Positions 51,014 through 61,758 of a stretch of 64,000 bases of DNA are shown here, piece by piece. Origin of the DNA: Nymphaea colorata (Eukaryota > Streptophyta > Magnoliopsida > Nymphaeales > Nymphaeaceae); contig NC_045138.2 of the NCBI RefSeq assembly GCF_008831285.2, forward strand, positions 25,453,934-25,517,933. The letters are read 5' to 3'. Position numbers and translations under genes: made by a program. Below the pieces are notes generated by a model, which was given only the letters and a program-made list of their open reading frames with translations, was not told the origin of the DNA and did not search any database. Numbering within the stretch: the stretch's first letter is position 1; the number at the start of each line of letters is the position of its first letter.

Positions 51014-54000
51014 CATCAATCCTTGCGTTGCTGATTGATACAAAACATTCAACTTCCTTGAATTTTGGACACGCAATTAAATCATCTTCGCCCATGACCA
51101 AGACCACTCAGAGATGGTGCTTGCACCAATTCAAACCTCGTCATTTTCCTAATTCTATTAAATATTAAACAGTAGCAGATATCACCAAGTCCACTCTGCA
51201 GCATTGTTTTGTTATATATACATATATAATATATATATATAAGAGAGAGAGAGAGAGAGAGTTTAAAATTTTATTAGTTTAACTAAAGCTTACGTACGTG
51301 ACTTGGTAGCTTCGCCCATGGGCCAAATGGATCGATGGGATTTTTAGACTGTATCTGCTCTTAATGTACAAGGACCCTGGTGCTCCAGCACTTTCCGGTC
51401 ACGCGTTATCAGGGTGGTTTCTGCGAGTCCTTTTCTTTCTTCTTTGTATATCCACGACAATCTTTGAAGGTTGGAGACCATCTATAGGTTCATATATCAA
51501 CTGCAAAAATCTTCTAGAGATTTTAGTGCTGCAAACTGGGCCAAGTGCAGGGCTCTTAGGTACTCAGCAAGGTATTAGATGGGGCCTAGAGATGCCTGGA
51601 AAAATCCTGAACGCCCTTTGACTCCAGACCAGTCAAACGGTTGCCTACTTGGGCTCTTCTCAAAATGAACAGGCCAGAGACGAAGCCTTATTGGCTTCTG
51701 CAACCAGGTCAGGAACAGTTACCAATTGGGCTGCCCAAGTAAGGGCGCACTCTTAATGCTGGCCTGAACCTCACCAAAACCATGCTGAGTACCTAAGAGC
51801 CTGAAGGGTGCCCCCAAATTGCCATAATCAAGAATTTTTTCCCAAGTCTGTTGCAGTTCGGTGGATGGCTATGACACTGTGGTTTTTTTTTCTTCGTCAC
51901 GTTTATCAAACAAGAGAAAAACCAGGTCTAACCGCTCCATGGAAGGAGGAAGTAAGCAGCGGCAACGAAATCAAATACGTTCAAGAAAAAAGTTCACCGA
52001 CTTCTGTAGAATTTTAATCACCAAGACATGCAGTACTGGACTTAAGCGCGTTCGACTGGGTCCAGATAAATGGTGGCAATAAAATTTCTAACTCAAATCT
52101 TTGAAAAAAAAAACCGACGAAGATTTCCCTGGAATAGCGAAAGAGTGGTAGTTGGTGTATCAGCTAATTCGTTAGCCTGCACTAAGCTTGGCATCAGCTT
52201 TTACAAGAAAAAATAGACACCATTGTGCATGTCTGCTTTGACTTGGTGAAGTGTTCTAAAGATGGTATAAGAGTGTTCTGTTCTTGGAGGAGTCTGAATG
52301 TTTCCTTGTGGTTTATCCGTTCAAATGTCTCTGTCTTCCATGTCGATAAGGGTGATTGAAGAAATTAAAGACCTGGTCCAACAAGTTCCAGAAATTTTGC
52401 ATTGGAGAACTTCTTCAGTTGGTCAAATAAGTTTGGTTTATAATTATTGACTACCTAACCTATAGACAAGAGTTTTAGATATTATATTTAGTATTAATTG
52501 CATACTCACCAATAGAAGACTTTCCGCAATGTTCAGAGTTTTGGTTTTCATCTGGGATACGCAGCGGCTCGTTTTTGGGTGATTTACATTTTTCTAATTA
52601 AAATTAATTATAATATTCACAAAAATTGAAAAAAAAACTTATTTTTTCAAGCCCATGTATTGGCTACCGCCGTTTCATTTTTGCGAACGCCGGAATATCG
52701 GTATGGTACAGCTAATACGCAGCCAATATTTCCGGATTAAGGAGATTGGCGATAAATAGGCGGCTTTAACACCTTGCAAAGAAAAGCCAGTGTTACCAGG
52801 ATCGGCCAAAATCAGCCGATTTTAATAGAGTCGGTGAGTTCCGCGGCCGATTCAAGGGTGTCACTTATAATTAACATTTTAATTATTTTTAAATATTTTT
52901 TAACTTTTGATTGTAATTGTCTCCATATTTTAGCCGTTCGTTCTTTAAATAAAATTTTTAAATATTTTTGGCTGGTTCACAACCGATTCAGTTCCTGAAC
53001 CGATTTAAAGAAAACTGGAGAAAACATGATAAAGAAATTATTTGTTGGTCCGCTAAGTAAAAAAGAAAAAAAAGAAAGAAAAACCCAATCATCAGAGTTG
53101 GTGGCTGGGGCTCACACGAAGTTTTCCTCTTGAAGGGGGTCCCTATGATTTAAAAAACAAAAAAATTTGATGGATTTCATCCATTACGTGATATTGCAGG
53201 ACTTACACTTTGCAACTGGTTTTCCAAGTCAAGGGCATCATGCGACAAAGATTTAGTCACAGGACTAAAATTAGTTTCTGAATCTCGAGACTCAGGATTC
53301 GACTTGTCTGTTAACGTCTCTAAAATCGGTAGGTCAACTCTGTAGTTCAGGCTAGGTTTTCTTAACCATATTTTTTTTTGAAAGAAAAACAATATATAAC
53401 TCAGCATTTAAATGTAAAAAGGTTGAATAGCAATCTGATTACTAGTGTAATTCAAGAATAAGTTAAATGAGCATCAAATAAAACTTTGGCCAAGTTATAT
53501 TCGCTCGTGTATATTCATCAAAAGCAGAATTTGGACTATTTAACTACTTTTTATTTGCAGATTTCAACGTATAATGAATACCCAGTATGATTATTATATT
53601 AACGAACAACAATTACTCTAGAGATACAACCACTAGTGTCCAGATTACTATCTATCACCAAATTTTATCGTCAATTTTTGGCCGAGCCGTACAAGGTTTC
53701 GGCCCCGTCAAATGGGTTTTGAGAGAAAGAGTTTTGGATAAAACTAGTTTAGTCCACTAGGTTAAACTAGTCGAGCCGAGTCAACATGTTCGCTTGGCGA
53801 GCTTTCAACATTTATGTTTTCTTAGAAACCATGATACTTGGAGTGTTGGGCACAAATAAATTTAGATTAACGAGTCACAATCTTGCTTTCTTTTTCTACC
53901 AAATAAGTATGATAACATAGCCTTGCCAATACACCAAAATAAATGGTATGGCACATTATTCAAATATTGCCAGAGAAGGCCTAACAAACCATATGAGATA

Positions 54001-54139
54001 ATGATGTATACATGTGTATTCCTTATACGTACTTATTTGATAGTTAAAGAAAGTGATCACCTCAATACTTGGTTCCGATTCAAGCCTGCAGGGGAAGAAG
54101 GTCTCCCCAACCTAATTATTCAAAACAAAGGAATTGTAC
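51014..54139. other. Spacer between GLP-g and GLP-h, left part with extra sequence
   Basis: No gene seen. 51.0-52.35 kb and 53.25-54.13 kb follow the type II spacer. About 52.38-53.24 kb is extra sequence absent from the spacer of GLP-f. It includes cgaacgccggaatatcgg and atcggccaaaatcagccgat, words typical of short plant DNA elements, but no clear ends were found. Confidence 0.5.
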
Positions 54140-55115
54140 CTATGTCACCACGTTACGCCAGAATGGGTCGCGTACCCGTCCCAGCATGCCGGTATGGCAA
54201 AACTGGTAGGGCGGTACGAGGCGGTACATTGGTTCTAAATTAAAGTCGAAACCAGATCCAAACCTCAAAGAAAATCTGAAAAACCTTCGACGTCCGACGC
54301 TCGTCTTCTCCCTCCCTCTCGACTTTCGACAGCAGGTCTTCCAGTCGGTGTTCGGGCAGCTGGAGACAGACTGCGACCTGCAACAAACGGCGACCGGCGA
54401 TGGACGCCAAACGACGACGGATGGGGAGTGGGCGACGCCGACGATAGGTTTTTCGTTAGTTAGTTTGTTTGTTCCCTTCTATTTTTTAGGGTTCTCAAAT
54501 TCCTATATGCTTCAATGTTGCGGGATTTGTTCTTTCCTTTAGTTTCCTAAAATTGATGGCACATTCCCAGAATTTTCTGCTGTTTTAAATGTCGTCATTT
54601 TTTTTCAAGAACCTGCTCCCTGTTCGACAGTTCCTACGGCCTCCATTTTTAGCGGCTTCATTTTCTGTATTTTATAGTCTGTGGTTGTAGCATGCTTGAT
54701 TTTCGCCTGCTGAAATGTTTATGCATCTTTGGTCTCTACATCAACCAGTCGGTAGTCTTTCTTACCTTTTGCCGAGTAGCTATTGTTAGAAAACATAAAA
54801 GTTACAGTCAAGGGGACTCGATAAGTTGATATATGTTGACATCTGGTTGGACTGACGCAGGTCAGACTAACCATGTTCTGTGTTGACTTGTTATATTGTT
54901 GTCTTATGTTTTTCAATATATTTAACTTACTTAATTATCTTTGTTATAGACCATGAAACTAAGTATGTAGGAACTATGAAATGAACATATGATGTGATGA
55001 TATCATTTGTTTTTTCAAAATTTTTAATTTTTTTAATACCAAGATTTGCTCATACTCATACCTATTTTCCGTACTCATACCAGCACTTATATCCGTACTT
55101 AGCTTAGCTGACATA
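54140..55115. mobile_element. Candidate Mutator-like/Pack-type element, about 975 bp
   Basis: Inserted into the type II spacer: flanks gaattgtac (54131-54139) and gagttgtac (55116-55124) match in 8 of 9 bases, and the sister spacers at 49.34 and 60.26 kb continue without interruption. Ends read TATGTCA and TGACATA, a short inverted repeat. The interior is unlike the neighbourhood: 54.28-54.45 kb is GC-rich and exon-like (cgacgtccgacgctcg, ctgcgacctgcaac), followed by AT-rich, intron-like sequence. A 9-bp duplication with a GC-rich cargo suggests a Mutator-like element that captured a gene 5' end. No transposase is present, and the cargo was not identified. Confidence 0.55.
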
Positions 55116-55320
55116 GAGTTGTACACATATACCCAAAAAAAAGCCAAGAGAGCAATCAAGGGCAGTACTACTAAAAAAAATCAAACTAGAGTAGCAATAG
55201 ATCCAGAATTAAAAAGGATCCCAATACTCTAGAATGACTGCGGGCAGGGGATTTAAATTTTAGAAAATTATATTTTAACTCTCGTTAAAATTTTGAAATT
55301 GCAATTTGGCCCCTCATGAA

Positions 55321-55567
55321 TAAGCATGGGTACCTGGTCGATGGGGCCCAATAATGGTTTTTTTTTTTAATTTTTTAATATATATATATACATATATATA
55401 TTTATTTATTTATATATAATATTTTGTTATCATTAATTATTTTTATGTATTATTTTATATTAAAAAAATATTTTTTTAATATAATCGGGCCGGGTTAGGG
55501 CCAGAGTTTTTAGATGTCGGGTTAGCCCAGGGCAGGCCGGGGCTGGCCCGTCCGATGCCTCGGCTTA
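55321..55567. mobile_element. Non-autonomous hAT-type element, 247 bp
   Basis: Ends TAAGCATGGGTAC and ATGCCTCGGCTTA; flanking 8-mers CTCATGAA (55313-55320) and CTGATGAA (55568-55575) match in 7 of 8. Same family style as the 28.84 and 59.68 kb elements (GC-rich ends, AT-rich core). The sister spacer at about 49.63 kb has the empty site. Confidence 0.8.
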
Positions 55568-55575
55568 CTGATGAA

Positions 55576-55885
55576 AATTTTATGATGGCTCTACCCAGAC
55601 TACCATCAACAACTCTAAATTGAATGAGCATCTTCGGAAGTCCTGCAAAACTGAGAAAAGCCTGTTCCTACCTTTAAACTCATTTCCAACCAATTTTTTT
55701 TCCCTGTTGTTGTTAGAAGAGAAAACACCGATTCTATTTTAGTTCAGGGAATTTCTTATCCTCAGCGTCACACAATAGAAGGGCATAACTTTATTCATAA
55801 TAAATTGCCACAGTAGGCATACATGTCACACTCATCTATTAATCATATAATATCAATTAACGCATCCTCACACACCAAGTCCTTC
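55576..55885. other. GLP-h 3' flank
   Basis: Non-coding 3' flank shared with GLP-g and GLP-i. It includes a tttatt word near 55.79 kb reading AATAAA on the minus strand, the probable poly(A) signal. Confidence 0.55.
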
Positions 55886-56739
55886 TTAGTTGTTGTTGTC
55901 CATCCAGAAGGCAGACTGCAGCTCATCAATCACCTTCTTGTCAACCTGGAAGGCCTTGGCAAGAAGGTCATCGGAGATTGGTGGCTTCGCCCCAAACACG
56001 GCACTAGCAATTGTGATGACGCCAGGGTTTTGGCTGCTTAGGGCAGCAATGGCCACAGCATCTTCTTCCCCTATGTTCTGCTGAAAGTGGACCAGCCCCT
56101 GTGGGAACACAAACACATCTCCCTTGTACAACTTCTTGGTGAACAATCGGTTCTCCGGGTTGCTGGTCACAAACCCCACGTAGAGGCAGCCTTCCAGCAC
56201 CACCAGGATCTCGGTTCCACGAGAGTGGATGTGAGGTGGGTTCAGTCCTTTTGGAGCGAAATCAACGCGAGCCAGGGAGATGCCCAGAGTGTTGAGCCCA
56301 GGGATTTGTTGAACGTTGACGGCAGTCACCATGGAGCCCAGTGGGTTAGATGTGTTGCCAGGCTTGTCGAGGCCATAGAAGAAGAAATCTTCGGGCTTTG
56401 CCATCATTGGGTTCTTGCACACCTTGCCATTCACCACAACTGCAGCAGACAATGAGGTAATTGAACATGAATGACATACGAACATATCACTAAATATGGC
56501 TTGGTTAATCTTTAATATGAATATTAGACACATAAAAGTAGCATGTTAAAAAGACTAAAATTCCCATGAATATACGGCAAGGCTCACACGCCCAAACACA
56601 CACTCACACAAGTATAAAAAGAAAAGTACGCACTTGGGCTATGACTATCAGCAACACAGAAGTCTTGGAGCTGGCTAGGATCAGAAGCATGGGAGAAGGC
56701 AGCTATAAGAGAAAAGAGGATGAGGTATGTGAGCTTCAT
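55886..56739 (-). CDS. GLP: GLP-h: germin-like protein (type II promoter, type I-like exon 2)
   Basis: Exons 56739-56634 and 56439-55886; 219 residues. Promoter and exon 1 ([18 protein letters not shown], end DSHSP) are type II. Exon 2 carries [17 protein letters not shown] and AVAIAALSS, residues otherwise found in type I units a and e, so the gene looks like a recombinant. Box 1 is HIHSRGTE: the proline after the second histidine is Ser, while the metal ligands remain. Box 2 is [14 protein letters not shown]. All ligands are present, and the frame is intact. TATA at 56843-56838. Its spacer on the upstream side holds the inverted segment at 57.44-58.29 kb. Confidence 0.92.
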
Positions 56740-56837
56740 CTTGAAGGCTAGCCTTGAGAAATGCAACCTGTGTATTGTATGCAACTCTAAGGCAGAAACC
56801 CTCTGAGGATGCTGGAAGATGGTGCCATGCACCGGCA

Positions 56838-56905
56838 TTTATAGTGTTGTAGAGAAGACTTAGCTCACTTATCTTACGTTAGAATATTAGGATGTGGAAT
56901 AAGTC
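56838..56905 (-). promoter_or_regulatory. GLP-h promoter: TATA box and conserved type II block
   Basis: Minus strand TATAAA about 100 nt before the ATG; the block at 56858-56905 reads gatgtgg where b, d, f and g read gatatgg. Confidence 0.5.
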
Positions 56906-57439
56906 ATCAATCCTTGCCTTGCTGATTCACAACATCAACTTCCTTGAATTTTGGACTCGCGATTAAATCATCTTCACTTATGACCAGTTACACCACTCAG
57001 AGACGGTGCTTGCACCAATTCAAACTTCGTCATTTTCCTAATCTTATTAAATATTAAACAGTAGCAGATATCACCAAGTCCACTCTGCGGCATTGTTTTG
57101 TTTAGAGAGAGAGAGAGAGAGAGGGAGAAAGTTTGAAGTTTTATTAGTTTATCTAAAGCTTACGTACGTGACTTGGTAGCTTCACCCATGGACCGAATGA
57201 ATTAATGGGATTCGTAGACTCTTTATCTGCTCTTAAGTCTTAATGTATTAGAACTCTGATCCTCCGGCTGTTTCCGGTCGAGCGTTATCAGGGTGGCTTG
57301 GGAGCGTCTACGTCAATCTTTGAACGGCGGAGACCAATTATACCTCCACATATCAACTGCAAAAATCCTTTAGAGTTTTAGTGCTGCAAACTGGGCCAAG
57401 TGCCCAAGTGCCAACATGCCTGGATAGAACACCCTTTGC

Positions 57440-58290
57440 CACTGCATGTCCTCGTGATTAAGTTTCCATAGAGGTCGGGGTTCGGTGAACTTTTTTCTTG
57501 AAAACGTGTTTGATTCCGTTGCCACTGCTTGCTTCCTCCTTCCGTGGAGAAGTTAGACCTGGCTTTTCTCTTGTTTGATAAACGTGAGGAAGAAGAAATC
57601 CAAGTGCCACAGCCGTCCACTTGATTGCACCAGACTTGGCAAAAAATTCTTGATTATGAAAATTTAATTTTGGGGGCACCCATCAATGTTCTGGTGAGTA
57701 GGGGTGAACAACAAATTAGTTTAATGAGTTGAACTCGAGTTTGAGTCGTTTCAAGTAATTATTGAAATGAGTTTGTCGAGCCTTAATCGAGTTGAGCTTG
57801 AGCTCAACGATGAATCGAGTCGAGTTTGAGCTCAACACGTAACTGCTGAGTCGAGTTCAAACTGATTGAATCAATTCTATTCAAACGAGTTTGTCGAGCC
57901 TTAATCGAGTCGAGCTCAAGCTCAACACGTAACTGCTGAGTCAAGTTTGAGCTGACTGAACTCATGCTCGACTCACCTCAGCTCGTATTCACCCCTATCG
58001 GTGAGGTTCAGGCCAGCATTAAAAGTACGCCTTTACTTGGGCAACCAATTGATAACTATTCCTGAGCTAGTCACAAAAGTCAATATGGCACATATAACTT
58101 GGTTTGCATTTGGGAGTGCAGAGTGCATATTTTTGTAACTTTTAAAATAGAACATTCTTTTTAGTTTTTTTTATTTTTTCCATTTTTTGTTTTATCTTTA
58201 CATTTTTTTTTGTGAATGGAAGTATTTTTATCATTAACCATACTGCACATATAGCCAAGTTCGCATTTTGAAAGGAGCCCAAGTCTAAGG
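57440..58290. other. Inverted spacer segment relative to GLP-i copy
   Basis: This segment is the reverse complement of about 62322-63203, while the sequence on both sides runs in the same direction as that copy. The left junction follows aacaccctttg; the right junction precedes tactggacttaggcgcgc. It carries the TAGGGGTGAA element in the corresponding inverted position. Confidence 0.85.
57699..57997. mobile_element. Non-autonomous element, 299 bp, TAGGGGTGAA ends
   Basis: Terminal inverted repeats TAGGGGTGAA / TTCACCCCTA; interior of gagtcgag/ctcgactc words. Flanking 8-mers ctggtgag and tcggtgag match in 6 of 8, as for an old hAT-type insertion. Its sister lies at 62607-62934 in the opposite orientation. 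Spacers at about 39.65 and 51.78 kb lack it. Confidence 0.8.
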
Positions 58291-59678
58291 CAGCAGTACT
58301 GGACTTAGGCGCGCTACTCTAGGTCCAGACAAATGGTGGTAATAAAATTTCTAACTCAAATCTTTGGGAAAAAAGAGAAAGCGACGAGCAGACCTCCTTG
58401 GAATAGCAAAAGAGTGGTAGTTGGTGTATCAGCTAATTCGTTAGCCATCACTAAGCTTGACATCAGCTTTTACTAGGAAAAATAGACACCATTGTCCATA
58501 TCTACTTTGACTTGGTGGGGTGTTCTAAAGAGTATTATGTTCTTGGACACGCCTGCATGTTTTCTTTGGGGTTTATCCGTTCAAATGTCTCTGTCTTCCA
58601 TGTAGACAAGGGTTCCTGGTCCAACGAGTTCCAGAAATTTTGTCTACAGGTTCGACTTTTATCTGCGAATAAAAATCCTCATTTTGGGTCCATCAACTTT
58701 GTGTATGATACCTGCGTATGATGGGTGAAAGGATAAAATTTAGAAACACGGACACAGACATTTATCTGCGATCTACAGTAAAATTCAGGGCAATCAAACA
58801 GGCTCTCATTGCAAAAGAAGAAGCCACGCAAATTACCCTGATCCATCGGATTCTGCTAGAGAATTTTCCCTGCATTTGAATGCAAAAGGAAAAGCCGTAC
58901 AATCCTGTTCTATTTTTTGTGACAGATTCATAAAATATTATGTCAGTTTTTTTATTCCTAAGCGCCGTTACCTACAGGACATCCAAATCATGCGAGGTAT
59001 ATACTCGTTCTAGTGTTACAAATAATTTTTTACTTGATCTTGCTCTTGTTTTTCCATGATATTGTAAGGCTTTTCTTTATCATTTTATCCAAATTAGTCT
59101 CTGAATCTCGAGACTGAGGATTCGAATTGTCTATTACCGTCTCTAAAATCGGTAGGTCAACTCTGTAGTTTAGGCTAGGTTTTGTTAACCATATTGTTTT
59201 TGAAAGAAAAGCAATATATAACTCATCATTTAAATGTAAAAAGTTTGAATAGTAATCTGATCACTTATGTAACTCAAGAATAAGTTAAATGAGCTTCTAA
59301 TAAAACTTTGACCAAGTTATATTTGCTCATGTACATTCATCAAAAGCAGAATTTGGACTATTTAACCACTTTTTATTTGCAAACTTCAACGTATAATGAG
59401 CACCCAGTATGATTGTTATATTAACGAACAACAATTACTCCAGAGAAACAACCTCTAGTATCAAGATTACTATATATCACCAATTTTTGGCAGAGCCGTC
59501 TAAGGTTTCGGCCCCGTCAAATGAGTTTTGGGAGAAAGAGTTTTGGATAAAACTAATTAAATCCATTAAGTTGACCTGATAGGGGGCCAAGTCGAGCCAA
59601 GTCAACATGTTCGCTTGGCGATCATTCAACATTTACGTTTTCTTAGAAACTATGATACTTGGAGTGTTGGGCACAAAT

Positions 59679-59973
59679 TAACGGTGGGCATAAAGGCCGA
59701 CACGATCCGGCCCGGACTCGGCCTGATAGCCCGGGTTTCGGCTAGGCCTGGCCCGTTTAAAAATAAAAAAAATAATTTTTTAATCATAAAATAATTTTTT
59801 AAATATAAAATATATTTATTAATAATAAATTGCCATTTTTAAAACAAAAAATTAAAATATATATATATTTTAAGCTTAAACTGGCCGGGCCGGCCTATTG
59901 AGCCCAGGCCCAGCCCGGGCCCAAAAAATCCTGGCCCAGGCCTAGCGGCAGCCCGACCCGATGCCCACACTTA
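59679..59973. mobile_element. Non-autonomous hAT-type element, 295 bp, 8-bp TSD
   Basis: Ends TAACGGTGGGCAT and ATGCCCACACTTA; exact 8-bp target duplication GCACAAAT (59671-59678 and 59974-59981). GC-rich ends (gatccggcccggactcgg, ggccgggccggcc) and an AT-rich core. The sister spacer at about 53.85 kb shows the uninterrupted site gttgggcacaaataaa. Confidence 0.9.
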
Positions 59974-60722
59974 GCACAAATAAATTCAAATTAACTAGTC
60001 ACAATCTTGCTTTTTTTTTTCTACCAAATAAGTATGATAACATAGCCTTGCCAATACACCAAAATAAATGGTATGGCACATTATTCAAAGATTGCCAGAG
60101 AAGGCCTATATGTCTAAAACAAACCATTTGAGATAATGATGTATATATACATGTCTATTACTTATAGGTACTTATTTGATCATTGAAGAGAGAGATCACC
60201 TCAATACTTGGTTCCGATTCAAGCCTGCAGGGGAAGAAGGTCTCCCCAACCTTATTATTCAAAACGACGGAGTTGTAAAGAATGACTAGGGGGACTGACA
60301 GGTGCCTTAAATTTTGAAAAGTTATATTTCAACAGTTGTTAAAATTTTGAACCTATAATTCGGTTTTTTCATGACAAATTTTCTGACTACCATTGGCTTC
60401 CATCAACAACTCTGAATTGAATGAGCCTCTTCAGAAATTTTGGAAAGCAGGAGGGAAGCCTAGTCCTGCCTTCAAACACATTTCCAACCATTTTTTTTTG
60501 TTCACTTGTTGTTAGAAGAGAAAACGCCGATTCTATGCTGGCCATTTCTGATTCTTTGAACACGGGCAGACAGAACCTTTAGTTCAGGGAGTTTTTGATT
60601 CCTCAGTGTCACACAATAAAAGGGCATGACTTTATTCATAATAAATTGCCAAAATAGGCATACATGTCACCCGCATTTATTAATCTTACATTAATAAATT
60701 CCCATGCACCACCAAGTCCTTC

Positions 60723-61581
60723 TTAGTTGCGGTTGTCTATCCACAAGGCAGACTGCAGCTCATCAATAACCTTCTTGTCAACCTGGAAGGCCTTGGCAAG
60801 AAGGTCATCCGAGATGGATGGCTTCGCCCCGAACACATCATTAGCAATTATGATGGCACCAGGGTTCTGGCTGCTCAGGGCAGCAATGGCCACAGCATCT
60901 TCTTCCCCTATGTTTTGCTGGAAGTGGATCAGCCCCTGTGGGAACACAAACACGTCTCCCTTGTACAACTTCTTGGTGAACAGCCGGTTCTCCGGGTTGC
61001 TGGTCACGAACCCCACGTAGAGGCAGCCTTCCAGCACCACCAGGATCTCGGTTCCACGAGGGTGGATGTGAGGTGGGTTCAGTCCCTTTGGAGCGAAGTC
61101 CACGCGAGCCAGGGAGATGCCCAGAGTGTTGAGCCCAGGGATTTTTTGAACATTGACGGCAGTCACCATGGAGCCCAGTGGGTTAGATGTGTTGCCAGGC
61201 TTGTCCAGGCCATAGAAGAAGAAATCTTCCGGCTTTGCCATCATTGGGTTCTTGCACACCTTGCCATTCACCACAACTGCAGCAGACAATGAGGTAATTG
61301 AACATGAATGACATACGAACATTATGAACATATCACTAAATATGGCTTGGTTATTCTTTAGTATGAATATTAGACACATAAAAATAGCATGTTGAAAAGA
61401 CTATAATTCCCATGAACATAAGCCAAGGCTCACACGCACACACACACACACACAAGTATAAAGAACATTACGCACTTGGGCTATGATGGTCAGCGACACA
61501 GAAATCTTGGAGCTGGCTAGGATCAGAAGCATGGGAGAAGGCAGCTATAAGAGAAAAGAGGATGAGGTATGTGAGCTTCAT
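60723..61581 (-). CDS. GLP: GLP-i: germin-like protein (type II promoter, type I-like exon 2)
   Basis: Exons 61581-61476 and 61276-60723; 219 residues. Signal peptide [18 protein letters not shown], exon 1 end DHHSP. Box 1 HIHPRGTE and box 2 [14 protein letters not shown] are complete. Like GLP-h it has [17 protein letters not shown] and AVAIAALSS. Its C-terminal third has changes at positions fixed in the others: [13 protein letters not shown] (usual [13 protein letters not shown]), KPSISDD, and end SALWIDNRN instead of SAFWMDNNN. These could be relaxed constraint or a new specificity; the frame and metal ligands are intact. TATA at 61696-61691. Confidence 0.92.
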
Positions 61582-61690
61582 CTTGAAGGCTAGCCTTGAG
61601 AAATGCAACCTGTGTATTGTATGCAACTCTTAAGGCTGAAACTCTCTTTTGTTCTCTGAGGATGCTGGAAGATGGTGCCATGCACCGGCA

Positions 61691-61758
61691 TTTATAGTGT
61701 TGTAGAGAAGACTTAGCTCAGTTATCTTACGTTAGAATATTAGGATGTGGAATAAGTC
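61691..61758 (-). promoter_or_regulatory. GLP-i promoter: TATA box and conserved type II block
   Basis: Minus strand TATAAA about 110 nt before the ATG; block at 61711-61758 with the gatgtgg variant also found in GLP-h. Confidence 0.5.

Larger units (their letters stand above)
56906..60722. other. Spacer between GLP-h and GLP-i
   Basis: No gene seen. It follows the type II spacer except for an inverted part (57.44-58.29 kb) and two short elements (57.70-58.00 and 59.68-59.97 kb). The 58.32-59.67 kb part is highly similar to 63.22-64.0 kb. Confidence 0.6.

Noticed and set aside
26965-61581. CRISPR-like or satellite interpretation of the regularly spaced repeats
   Set aside because: The repeats are kilobase gene units with exons, TATA boxes and poly(A) words, that is, ordinary tandem gene duplication.
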